DNA of 24,770 nt from an uncultured Oscillospiraceae bacterium (lineage in GTDB: Bacteria; Bacillota; Clostridia; Oscillospirales; Oscillospiraceae), in NCBI GenBank assembly GCA_934589225.1, contig CAKTNS010000042.1:1-24770 (forward strand), in the 5' to 3' direction. Under the pieces are notes generated by a model. It was given only the letters and a program-made list of their open reading frames with translations. It was not told the DNA's origin and did not search any database. Shown here piece after piece: positions 7,881 through 14,110 of this stretch. A program made the translations under genes and the position numbers. Each line of letters begins with the position of its first letter. Within the stretch, counting starts at the first letter, position 1.

Positions 7881-8054
7881 CTACCACCCCCGCCTTTTAG
7901 CCAAATCCAACATAGAAAAGCAGTATTTCTCCCACTGTGTCAATGATGTCTGCAACGGGTCACCCTCCCGGATTCGCAGGGTTCGTCTGATCTCCTTGGG
8001 GATCACGATCCTCCCCAGGTCGTCTACCCGGCGTACAATGCCTGTTGCTTTCAT
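7881..8054 (-). CDS. Truncated AbrB/SpoVT-family transition-state regulator (57 aa)
   Basis: On the minus strand an ATG at 8054 opens MKATGIVRRVDDLGRIVIP followed by KEIRRTLRIREGDPL, the hallmark N-terminal DNA-binding domain of AbrB/Abh/SpoVT regulators. AAAGGAG lies 6-8 nt before the start. After residue 34 (GDPLQ) the family pattern, normally a beta strand such as EIF.DR.GEVILKKYSP, disappears and is replaced by an unrelated tail (TSLTQWEKYCFS, ending KRRGW) before a TAG at 7881-7883. The swapped-hairpin domain therefore lacks its last strands and the protein is probably non-functional or altered. The frameshift or fusion point lies near 7950. Identity of the N-terminal half is very secure. 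Confidence 0.72.
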   Translation of the reverse strand: MKATGIVRRVDDLGRIVIPKEIRRTLRIREGDPLQTSLTQWEKYCFSMLDLAKRRGW

Positions 8055-8174
8055 AATGCTTTCTCCTTTATGCGCGTCCTTCGCGGTTTCTTCGGTAGAA
8101 GTATTTGCAGGAAAAGGGGAATTATGTATGCCGGTCGCTGTGGTCCGGCTGAAAATTTGTCGGGAAAAGCCGTG

Positions 8175-8204
8175 TTGACAGGAATAGAATGGTTGGGGTA
8201 TACT
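8175..8204 (+). promoter_or_regulatory. SigA promoter upstream of the GIY-YIG gene
   Basis: Consensus TTGACA (8175-8180), 18-nt spacer, TATACT (8199-8204). The predicted start of transcription near 8211 leaves a leader of about 125 nt before the GIY-YIG gene at 8338; nothing clearly structured was recognised in it. Confidence 0.7.
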
Positions 8205-8337
8205 AGGTGCATATAACTTTATTCGATTGCACCATCAGGATATTGCCAAAAAGCGGGGAGTATCCGTATTGCATTCGTAAAGCGCGAGATGAATGAAAAG
8301 AATCTGCTAAAAAGCAACAAAAAGGACTGATTTACCC

Positions 8338-9006
8338 ATGACCGGCTACATCTACATCCTCACCAACCCCTCTTTTCCTCAATACGTCAAAATCGGCTAT
8401 GCCACCGATGTAAAGCAGCGGCTGGCGGAATTGAATCGCAGTACAGCGGTCCCCTTTGCTTTTCGGGTATACGCTACCTATGAGGTAGACTCTGTGCTTT
8501 CGGATAAAAAGCTCCACTCCATTCTGGACAAGCTGAACCCGGACCTGCGGTCTACGGAGGAAGTGGACGGCAAGCGGCGGATTCGGGAGTTTTATGCCAT
8601 GACCCCGGAGGATGCTTATTCTATTCTGGAAGCCATTGCGGAAATCAACGGTTTCAGCCATCGGCTGAAAAAATGGAAAGCCACCACCACCGAGCAGCAG
8701 GACGAGGCCCTGGCTCAGGAAATTGATGAGCAGCACCAGGAGCGACTATCTCCCTTTGCGTTTTCCAAATGCAACATCCCCGTAGGCGCACAGATCACAT
8801 TTTGCTGTGACGGAAACGAGAACGATGGGGCTGTCTGCCAGGTGGTTGATGACAGGCATGTGCGTTTCGGCAACGAAACCTGGTCTCTCACCGCGCTGGC
8901 AAAGCATTTGCTGAACACCAAAACCTCCATTGCAGGACCCCAGTATTTCAAATACAACGGGGAGTGGCTGAATGCGCTCCGCACCCGCCTGGAGGGTAGA
9001 GGATAA
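8338..9006 (+). CDS. GIY-YIG nuclease-family protein with C-terminal DUF4357-like domain
   Basis: The 222-aa protein starts with GYIYILTNPSFPQYVKIGYA, a GIY-YIG core of the T5orf172/MUG113 type, followed by DVKQRLAELNRSTAVPF and a HSILDKLNPDLR helix region; this half (about residues 1-105) is the nuclease-like domain. A Gln/Glu-rich linker (about 115-135) leads to a C-terminal domain (about 140-222; FSKCNIPVGAQITF, WSLTALAKHLL, GPQYFKYNGEWLNALR) that resembles DUF4357/RAMA-like domains found in restriction and DNA-modification proteins. The ATG at 8338 has AAAGGA upstream at a slightly long spacing; a consensus promoter is 134 nt upstream. The domain pair points to DNA binding or cleavage, possibly defence or mobile-element related. 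The gene appears intact and stands alone between decayed genes. Confidence 0.82.
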   Translation: MTGYIYILTNPSFPQYVKIGYATDVKQRLAELNRSTAVPFAFRVYATYEVDSVLSDKKLHSILDKLNPDLRSTEEVDGKRRIREFYAMTPEDAYSILEAIAEINGFSHRLKKWKATTTEQQDEALAQEIDEQHQERLSPFAFSKCNIPVGAQITFCCDGNENDGAVCQVVDDRHVRFGNETWSLTALAKHLLNTKTSIAGPQYFKYNGEWLNALRTRLEGRG

Positions 9007-9013
9007 ATAGAAA

Positions 9014-9180
9014 ACGGCAGCAGACCGGATTTATCTGTTCGACTCCTACGCCAGAAGGAATGCAGACAAAGACAGCGACATTGACCTACGCATTGATAAA
9101 GGGGTCATCTGCGGCTTGCCTGCGAACCTGGAAGATGCATTAGGAATCCCGGCGGAGGAAATTCTGTATAATTCTTCTTA
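9014..9180 (+). pseudogene. Remnant of an MNT-type nucleotidyltransferase (antitoxin-like)
   Basis: Directly after the GIY-YIG stop, one frame reads IYLFDSYARRNADKDSDIDL then RIDKGVICG and LEDALGIPAEEI. This matches the core of minimal nucleotidyltransferases of MNT/HEPN toxin-antitoxin systems (usually LFGSYARGEA..SDIDL). It has no start codon, no N-terminal helix, the catalytic GS motif is changed to DS, and the reading runs into a hairpin near 9190. It is a broken fragment. Confidence 0.65.
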
Positions 9181-9189
9181 CGGCTATAA

Positions 9190-9223
9190 AACAGGCAGGC
9201 CCGAAACCATGGGTCTGCCTGTT
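9190..9223. terminator. Stem-loop after the MNT remnant
   Basis: AACAGGCAGGCCC (9190-9202) pairs with GGGTCTGCCTGTT (9211-9223) with one G-U wobble around an 8-nt loop. There is no U-tract on the plus strand and only a short TTTTAT on the minus strand, so termination is possible mainly for minus-strand transcripts. Confidence 0.45.
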
Positions 9224-9340
9224 CGTCAAGATGTGTATTCGCATCAGCATCCGAATTTCCGCCGGATGTATGGCGATGAATCATCGCCGCTACATTGCGT
9301 AGTTCCATTCAACCACACGGGATATATTCGGGACGTTCCC

Positions 9341-9521
9341 GGAACGGCACACAGGCCGTTCCCTACGGTTTTGCTGGAAGGTCTGCGTTTCCTACCAGCG
9401 TGTTCGAAAAACGTCTGTTTTTGTTCCCTTGGGTTTCATTTGACAACATTGGTTACAAGTATAACTGTCCACTGTCCACTGTCAACTTCCCTCCCGTTTC
9501 CTGCGGTTTCGCCGGAAGGTT
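9341..9521. repeat. Diverged intergenic repeats and hairpin
   Basis: Two copies of a 27-nt direct repeat (9357-9383 and 9495-9521, CCGTT.CCT.CGGTTT.GC. then GGAAGGT, about 4 differences) lie here, together with the hairpin GGAACGGC/GCCGTTCC (9341-9348, 9355-9362) and a short heptamer repeat CTGTCCA around 9470-9482. No gene is supported between 9225 and 9540; these are intergenic repeats related in style to those at the right end of the window. Confidence 0.5.
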
Positions 9522-9540
9522 TTCGGCATCAAGTGAAGCT

Positions 9541-9599
9541 ACAAATAAAAAAAGAAATAAGCTCTCAACCAGTCCTCTGACTACTGATCGAGAGCTTAT
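9541..9599 (-). terminator. Strong minus-strand intrinsic terminator
   Basis: ATAAGCTCTC (9557-9566) and GAGAGCTTAT (9590-9599) form a perfect 10-bp stem, extended inside by an AGTC/GACT helix. On the minus strand it is followed by TTCTTTTTTTATTTG, a long U-tract. It must end a minus-strand transcript, yet no convincing minus-strand protein gene lies upstream of it. Confidence 0.8.
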
Positions 9600-9962
9600 C
9601 TCATTGCACTGTCAATTTGCAGTTTCACTTGTAACCATCCTTTCTGCTGATTCAAGAAGGTACGAATCTATTTATCTCTTTTGCTCTGCCATGCTACCGA
9701 ACCTGGTTTCCGCGCTTGCTTTGGATTGAACCTTGCTTTGTGCGTTCACCTTTCTTTTGGTTTACGCTGTGACTGCTCGGGTTTTGCTAGGCTGTTGCTT
9801 TTTCCTTGGGTGCTGCCAGCTGCTTGGGGGTGCTTCGCATTTGCTGTTTTGGGTTTTCTTTTTGCTTGGCTGTTTCCTTCGCTTTTGGTGATCCCTTGGG
9901 GTTGCTGCTTTGCTGTGACCTTCGCTGTTGGCTTTGCTTTGTCTTTTCGTCCCTTCTTGTAT
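9600..9962 (-). ncRNA. Candidate U-poor non-coding transcript
   Basis: A minus-strand promoter (9967-9994) and the strong terminator at 9541-9599 bracket a segment with an extreme strand bias: between 9781 and 9960 the plus strand has only five A, so the minus transcript would have five U in 180 nt. Minus-strand open frames here are low-complexity (Lys/Gln/Pro/Ala-rich) and begin upstream of the predicted transcription start, so they would not be translated from it. A transcript of about 360-420 nt is predicted. It matches no RNA family I can recall with confidence. Confidence 0.35.
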
Positions 9963-9966
9963 CTAT

Positions 9967-9994
9967 ATAGTAGCACACTTCCGGGGATTTGCAA
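9967..9994 (-). promoter_or_regulatory. Possible minus-strand promoter for the U-poor transcript
   Basis: Read on the minus strand: TTGCAA (9994-9989), 16-nt spacer, TACTAT (9972-9967). Spacing is slightly short but both hexamers are close to SigA consensus; the start would be near 9960. Confidence 0.4.
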
Positions 9995-10043
9995 GATGGG
10001 AACCTATACAAAGAAATGGGCGCTTTTTCTTACAAAACATCAA

Positions 10044-10111
10044 TTGAAATGGGAATTCAAAAATGGTAAGATAGATATGTTGGGCGGCTTTTGGCTGCCC
10101 GCTTATTTTTT
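10044..10111 (+). promoter_or_regulatory. Possible promoter followed at once by a short terminator hairpin
   Basis: TTGAAA (10044-10049), 17-nt spacer, TAAGAT (10067-10072). Ten nucleotides further, GGGCGGC (10082-10088) pairs with GCTGCCC (10094-10100), followed by GCTTATTTTTTG. A second GCCC/GGGC pairing followed by TTTTTT ends near 10145. It could be an attenuator leader for the downstream permease or a very short RNA. The region 10112-10203 holds nothing else recognisable. Confidence 0.35.
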
Positions 10112-10203
10112 GCCCTGATCGATGGCGGCGTTGGGGCTTTTTTCTGTTGCATTTTACCCGATTTTCTTCCGGTTTTGGCTGCACTTTCGTGCGTCATTCC
10201 CGA

Positions 10204-10232
10204 TTTACAGCGGAAAAATCAGATGATATACT
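10204..10232 (+). promoter_or_regulatory. SigA promoter of the NCS2 permease
   Basis: TTTACA (10204-10209), 17-nt spacer, TATACT (10227-10232). The start near 10239 gives a leader of about 25 nt holding the GAGAGG ribosome binding site, so this promoter likely drives the permease directly. No purine riboswitch fits in so short a leader. Confidence 0.7.
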
Positions 10233-10263
10233 GAATAGGAAATCAAGAAAGAGAGGGCTTTTT

Positions 10264-11658
10264 ATGAAGAAAAGCTATCGGCTGTCTGAAACCGCCTTTC
10301 AGCTGGATGGGAAAATGCCGCTGAAGCAGGCCATTCCGCTGGGGCTGCAGCATGTGCTGGCCATGTTTGTGGGGAATCTGACCCCGCTGCTGATCATTAC
10401 CGGTGTCTGCGGCATCGCCAGTGGGGAGTTTGCAGAGCTGCAGCTCCATCTTTTGCAGAATGCCATGCTGGTGGCAGGCATTGTGACCCTGGTGCAGCTG
10501 TTTGCCATCGGGCCCGTCGGCGGCAAGGTGCCCATCGTCATGGGTACTTCCTCCGGCTTTATTGGAGTGTTCAATTCCGTGGCCGCCACCATGGGCGGCG
10601 GGGTAGTGGCCTACGGAGCCATTATGGGGGCCTCCATCATTGGAGGCTTGTTTGAAACCGTGCTGGGCTTCTTCTTAAAGCCTCTGCGGAAATTTTTCCC
10701 CTCGGTGGTCACGGGCACCGTGGTCATGTCCATCGGTCTGAGCCTGATCTCCGTGGGCATCAATTCCTTCGGCGGCGGCAACACGGCCCAGGATTTTGGC
10801 TCCATGGAAAATCTACTGCTGGCCCTGTTCGTGCTGGTGATGATCCTGGTGTTCAAGCACGGCACCGACGGCTTTGCAAGCTTTGCCTCCATTCTGCTGG
10901 GCATCATCTGCGGCTACATTGCGGCCTTTGTCATGGGCTTTGTGCTGCCCACCACCGCCGTCAATGCCGAAGGGGTGGAATACACCAAGGCCTGGGCGCT
11001 GAACTGGAGCAAGGTGACCAACGCCTCCTGGTTTGAGATTCCCAAGCTGCTGCCGGTGAAGCCCACCTTTGATCTGCGGGCCATTGTGCCGGTGCTCATT
11101 ATGTTCATCGTCACCGCTGTGGAAACCGTTGGCGACATTTCCGGTGTCATGGAAGGCGGCCTTGGTCGGGAAGCTACCGATAAGGAGCTTTCCGGCGGCG
11201 TCATCTGCGACGGCCTGGGCTCTTCCTTTGCCGCCCTCTTTGGAGTGCTGCCCAATACCTCCTTCAGCCAGAACGTGGGGTTGGTTGCCATGACCAAGGT
11301 GGTCAATCGGTTTGCCATTTCCACCGGCGCGGTATTCCTGATCCTCTGCGGCCTGTGCCCCAAGCTGGGGGCCCTGGTCTCCATCATGCCCCAGTCGGTG
11401 CTGGGCGGCGCGGCGGTGATGATGTTCTCCTCCATCGTCATCAGCGGCATTCAGCTGATCACCAAGGAGCCTCTGACCGCCCGGAGCCTGTCCATCGTCT
11501 CCGTCTCCCTGGGCGTGGGCTACGGCATGGGTGCCAACAGTGCCATTCTGGTTCATGCACCCCAGGCGGTGAAGCTGCTCTTCGGCGGCTCCGGCATTGT
11601 CCCCGCGGCTATGGTGGCCATCCTGCTGAACATTCTGCTGCCTAAAGAGCAGAAATAA
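10264..11658 (+). CDS. NCS2-family xanthine/uracil permease
   Basis: This is a 464-aa membrane transporter of the nucleobase-cation symporter-2 family, with about 12-14 hydrophobic segments. Recognisable family elements are LGLQHVLAMFVGNLTPLLII near the N-terminus, GTSSGFIGVFNSVA, the TM8-like ETVGDISGV and NTSFSQNVGLVAMTKVVNR. The overall pattern resembles xanthine permeases (PbuX/XanP type) more than uracil-only UraA. The start at 10264 has GAGAGG upstream and a promoter at 10204-10232; the frame is open further upstream but those 39 codons lack family sequence. The adjacent molybdenum-hydroxylase genes favour import of xanthine, urate or hypoxanthine. Its 3' end overlaps the convergent mocA-like gene by 17 bp. 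The family is secure, the exact substrate inferred. Confidence 0.88.
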   Translation: MKKSYRLSETAFQLDGKMPLKQAIPLGLQHVLAMFVGNLTPLLIITGVCGIASGEFAELQLHLLQNAMLVAGIVTLVQLFAIGPVGGKVPIVMGTSSGFIGVFNSVAATMGGGVVAYGAIMGASIIGGLFETVLGFFLKPLRKFFPSVVTGTVVMSIGLSLISVGINSFGGGNTAQDFGSMENLLLALFVLVMILVFKHGTDGFASFASILLGIICGYIAAFVMGFVLPTTAVNAEGVEYTKAWALNWSKVTNASWFEIPKLLPVKPTFDLRAIVPVLIMFIVTAVETVGDISGVMEGGLGREATDKELSGGVICDGLGSSFAALFGVLPNTSFSQNVGLVAMTKVVNRFAISTGAVFLILCGLCPKLGALVSIMPQSVLGGAAVMMFSSIVISGIQLITKEPLTARSLSIVSVSLGVGYGMGANSAILVHAPQAVKLLFGGSGIVPAAMVAILLNILLPKEQK

Positions 11659-12715
11659 CCCGCAAATCCTCCGGCGTGTCCACGTCCTTCAATTCGTATT
11701 CATCCCGAACGGCCACCGTTTTCAGCCGTTCGGGATATTTTTGGACCACCGCGCCTCCGCCCTTTCCCTGGGGCAGGTCCAGAAGCTGGGGGAAGGACCA
11801 CTTGGGGAACACCACCGGGGCCCCGGGGGTGCCCTGCCACTGGGGCCGCCAAAAAAAGAAGGGGTCATTTTTTGATGCCAGGGCCAGGGCCGCCAGGGTC
11901 TCCCTGCGGAGTTTTGGCTGATCTCCTGCTAAGAACATGCACCGCTCCACCTCCGGCAGGGTTTCCAGGCCCAGGCGCACCGTGTCGCTGCGGTAGGGCA
12001 GGTCATGGAGAACGGCAGGAATCCCCCGCTCCCGGCCCAGGGCCGCCACATCCCGGTGCCGGGTCACCAATACCCGGTGCCGAAAAAGCCCCTGGGTGGC
12101 ATCCAGAACAGCGCAAATCAGGGGCTTTCCTCCAAAGTCTGCCAGCAGCTTGTTCCCTCCGAAGCGCCTTCCCAGGCCTGAAGCCATGATGACGCAGCCC
12201 AGGGCCCCAAAGGGGTCGTCCAGGTCCACCAAAAACACATCCGGGCGATTGCACAGTGCCGTCAAAAAGGGCAGCTCCTGCTTGCGCACCACGGCGCAGA
12301 CCTGTTTCTTTTCAAAAAGGGCTTCCACGGCCTGCTGATAGGGGCCGCATTGGGCTTCCAAATAGCCGATTTCATCCAACGTGACCCAGGGGGCAGGGGA
12401 GCGGGCGCAGCGCTCCAACGCCGGGATGCCGAAAGACAAAAAGGGCTGTTCCAACAGCACCATCTGATTCCCCGGCCCGGGGAGCCGCCCGTCAAAAACC
12501 GCTGCCTGAACCTGTTCCCCGGAGCGGTTGTCCCGCAAAAACACCGCCTGTCTGGGTACGGCCCAGCTGGTAAGCCCCGGGGCCCCGGCGGGAAACAGGG
12601 CCTTTAGCAAGGTGGTCTTGCCGCTGCCCTTGGCCCCGGTCAGAATCAGGTGCCGCCTGCCGCTCCCTTCAAAGGCCCTCCGGATGCTCTCTGCCGTCAG
12701 TATGTTTTGCGCCAT
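11642..12715 (-). CDS. NTPase (THEP1-like) fused to MocA-type Mo-cofactor nucleotidyltransferase
   Basis: The 357-aa protein has two domains. The N-terminal half has a Walker A GAKGSGKTT (residues 27-35) and a Walker B-like WVTLDEIG (110-117), matching nucleoside-triphosphatase THEP1-type proteins. From about residue 171 it is a MobA/MocA-like nucleotidyltransferase: CVIMASGLGRRFGGNKLL binds NTP, and MFLAGDQP carries the metal-binding Asp. MocA adds CMP to molybdopterin to make MCD, the cofactor of XDH-type hydroxylases, which fits the divergent XDH genes next door. The minus-strand ATG at 12715 has AAGGAGAG 7-8 nt upstream. The role of the NTPase half is unknown; a chaperone or insertion function is conceivable. 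The last 17 bp overlap the permease gene, and a terminator for that gene lies within this coding region. Confidence 0.85.
   Translation of the reverse strand: MAQNILTAESIRRAFEGSGRRHLILTGAKGSGKTTLLKALFPAGAPGLTSWAVPRQAVFLRDNRSGEQVQAAVFDGRLPGPGNQMVLLEQPFLSFGIPALERCARSPAPWVTLDEIGYLEAQCGPYQQAVEALFEKKQVCAVVRKQELPFLTALCNRPDVFLVDLDDPFGALGCVIMASGLGRRFGGNKLLADFGGKPLICAVLDATQGLFRHRVLVTRHRDVAALGRERGIPAVLHDLPYRSDTVRLGLETLPEVERCMFLAGDQPKLRRETLAALALASKNDPFFFWRPQWQGTPGAPVVFPKWSFPQLLDLPQGKGGGAVVQKYPERLKTVAVRDEYELKDVDTPEDLRVISAL
11702..11742 (+). terminator. Permease terminator embedded in the mocA-like coding region
   Basis: ATCCCGAACGGC (11702-11713) and GCCGTTCGGGAT (11725-11736) are a perfect 12-bp stem with an 11-nt loop, followed by ATTTTT. 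It lies 44 nt after the permease stop, inside the C-terminal codons of the oppositely transcribed gene. Confidence 0.8.
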
Positions 12716-12756
12716 AAGCTTCTCTCCTTCGGCGTTTTTTCTGAAATGACCCCGCT

Positions 12757-12785
12757 ATCATAACAAATCCTCTTCCCAAAATCAA
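12757..12785 (-). promoter_or_regulatory. Promoter of the NTPase-MocA gene
   Basis: Minus strand: TTGATT (12785-12780), 17-nt spacer, TATGAT (12762-12757) with a TG one base before it (extended -10). It overlaps the divergent promoter at 12773-12801. Confidence 0.6.
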
Positions 12786-12801
12786 TTGGAGATGTTATAC
12801 T
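12773..12801 (+). promoter_or_regulatory. Promoter of the molybdenum-hydroxylase operon
   Basis: A good extended -10, TG-T-TATACT (12793-12801), with a weak -35 TTCCCA (12773-12778) at 17 nt. A weak -35 beside a strong -10 often means activator dependence. A leader of about 75 nt precedes the FAD-subunit start. Confidence 0.55.
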
Positions 12802-12881
12802 GTTATAAGAAGAAATATGCAATTCGCCCAGGGATGCTCCACCGTTCAGAGCTTCCCTAATACAAAAAGGAGCATTTGCCT

Positions 12882-13643
12882 ATGATCACCATACAGAAAT
12901 ACGTTCGTGCCCAGTCCCTGGAAGAGGCCTGGCAGCTGAACCAGAGCCGCCGCAACCGGATCCTCGGGGGCATGCTCTGGCTCCGGCTGGGCAACGGCAC
13001 CGTCAATACCGCCATTGACCTGTGCGACCTGGGCCTGGGAGCCATTGCGGAGACGGAAACGGAATTTTCCATCGGCGCCATGGCCACCCTGCGGGATCTG
13101 GAGCAGCACGAGGGCCTGAATGCCTACACCCAGGGGGCCCTTCGGAACGCGGTCCGGGACATCGTGGGTGTCCAGTTCCGGAATATGGCCACGGTAGGGG
13201 GCAGCATCTGGGGCCGGTTCGGTTTTTCCGATGTGCTGACGGCGTTTCTGGCCCTGGATACCTATGTGGAACTGTATAAGGGCGGTATCATCCCCCTGGA
13301 AGAATTCGCGAAGCGCAAAAAGGATTCGGACATTCTGGTCCGGCTCATTGTAAAGAAGACCCCCTGCCGCATGGTCTACACCGCCATGCGGAATCAGCGG
13401 ACGGATTTCCCGGTGATCGCCTGCGCCCTGTGCCGGATGGGCGGGGAAACCCGGGTGTCCATCGGGGCCCGGCCGGGCCGGGCGGTGCTGCTGCGGACGG
13501 CGGAAACCGACCCCAAGGCCCTGGGGGACTTTGCGGCGGAGAACATCCCCACCGAGGGCAATCTCCGGGGCAGCGCCGCCTACCGCACCCATCTTATCCG
13601 GGTGCTGACCCAGCGGGCCATGACGGAATTGGAGGGCATGTAA
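12882..13643 (+). CDS. XDH-family FAD-binding subunit
   Basis: This is the medium (FAD) subunit of a molybdenum hydroxylase, 253 aa, somewhat shorter than the usual ~290. Seen: the first FAD-loop motif RILGGMLWLRLG (about residues 28-38) and the second, FRNMATVGGSIWGRFGFSDV (about 105-122), both typical of the FAD_binding_5 domain; the C-terminal CO_deh_flav_C-like part is compact. It passes electrons from the 2Fe-2S subunit to the final acceptor. The start at 12882 has AAGGAG 9 nt upstream; a TTG at 12876 is too close to it. The stop is one base before the next start, so it is the first gene of a three-gene operon. Confidence 0.9.
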   Translation: MITIQKYVRAQSLEEAWQLNQSRRNRILGGMLWLRLGNGTVNTAIDLCDLGLGAIAETETEFSIGAMATLRDLEQHEGLNAYTQGALRNAVRDIVGVQFRNMATVGGSIWGRFGFSDVLTAFLALDTYVELYKGGIIPLEEFAKRKKDSDILVRLIVKKTPCRMVYTAMRNQRTDFPVIACALCRMGGETRVSIGARPGRAVLLRTAETDPKALGDFAAENIPTEGNLRGSAAYRTHLIRVLTQRAMTELEGM

Positions 13644-13644
13644 C

Positions 13645-14100
13645 ATGGAAATCAAACTGAAACTCAACGGCAAAGCCATCACCGCCTCCGTAGAGCCGGA
13701 CACGGTGCTGCTGGACTTTCTCCGGGCCCAGGGCTGCCTCAGCGTCAAGCGGGGCTGCGACACCTCCAACTGCGGCCTGTGTACCGTGATGCTGGACGGG
13801 AAGCCCATTCTCTCCTGCTCCACCCTGGCGGTCCGGGCAGAGGGCCACGAGATTTACACCCTGGAGGGCCTACAGGAGGAAGCCGCGGACTTTATCGGCT
13901 TCATTGCCGACCAGGGGGCAGACCAGTGCGGCTTCTGCAACCCCGGCTTCGTCATGAATACCGTTGCCCTGCTGCGGGAAAACCCGGACCCCACAGACGA
14001 CGAGATCCGCGCCTTCCTGGCGGGAAACCTCTGCCGCTGCTCCGGCTACGAGGGTCAGCTCCGGGGCATTCGGAAGTATCTGGCAGCCCGGCGGGGATAA
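13645..14100 (+). CDS. XDH-family 2Fe-2S subunit
   Basis: This is the small iron-sulfur subunit, 151 aa, of usual length. The N-terminal plant-type ferredoxin domain holds C38, C43, C46 and C58 (GCDTSNCGLC, then SC), ligating the first cluster; the C-terminal helical domain holds C95, C98, C130 and C132 (QCGFCNPGFVMN and NLCRCSGY) for the cluster nearest the molybdopterin. All eight ligands are present. GGAGGG ends 8 nt before the ATG. It carries electrons from the Mo centre to FAD. Assignment is very secure. Confidence 0.95.
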   Translation: MEIKLKLNGKAITASVEPDTVLLDFLRAQGCLSVKRGCDTSNCGLCTVMLDGKPILSCSTLAVRAEGHEIYTLEGLQEEAADFIGFIADQGADQCGFCNPGFVMNTVALLRENPDPTDDEIRAFLAGNLCRCSGYEGQLRGIRKYLAARRG

Positions 14101-14110
14101 GGAGGCAGCT

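Noticed and set aside
9681..10118. Plus-strand open frame rich in Phe/Leu/Cys
   Set aside because: It follows from the A-poor, T/G-rich composition of the region; no start signal and no family pattern. The minus-strand Lys-rich frames were also set aside as coding because their starts precede the predicted transcription start.
10204..10263. Purine riboswitch upstream of the permease
   Set aside because: The leader from the best promoter is about 25 nt, far too short for a purine aptamer, and no aptamer core was seen further upstream.
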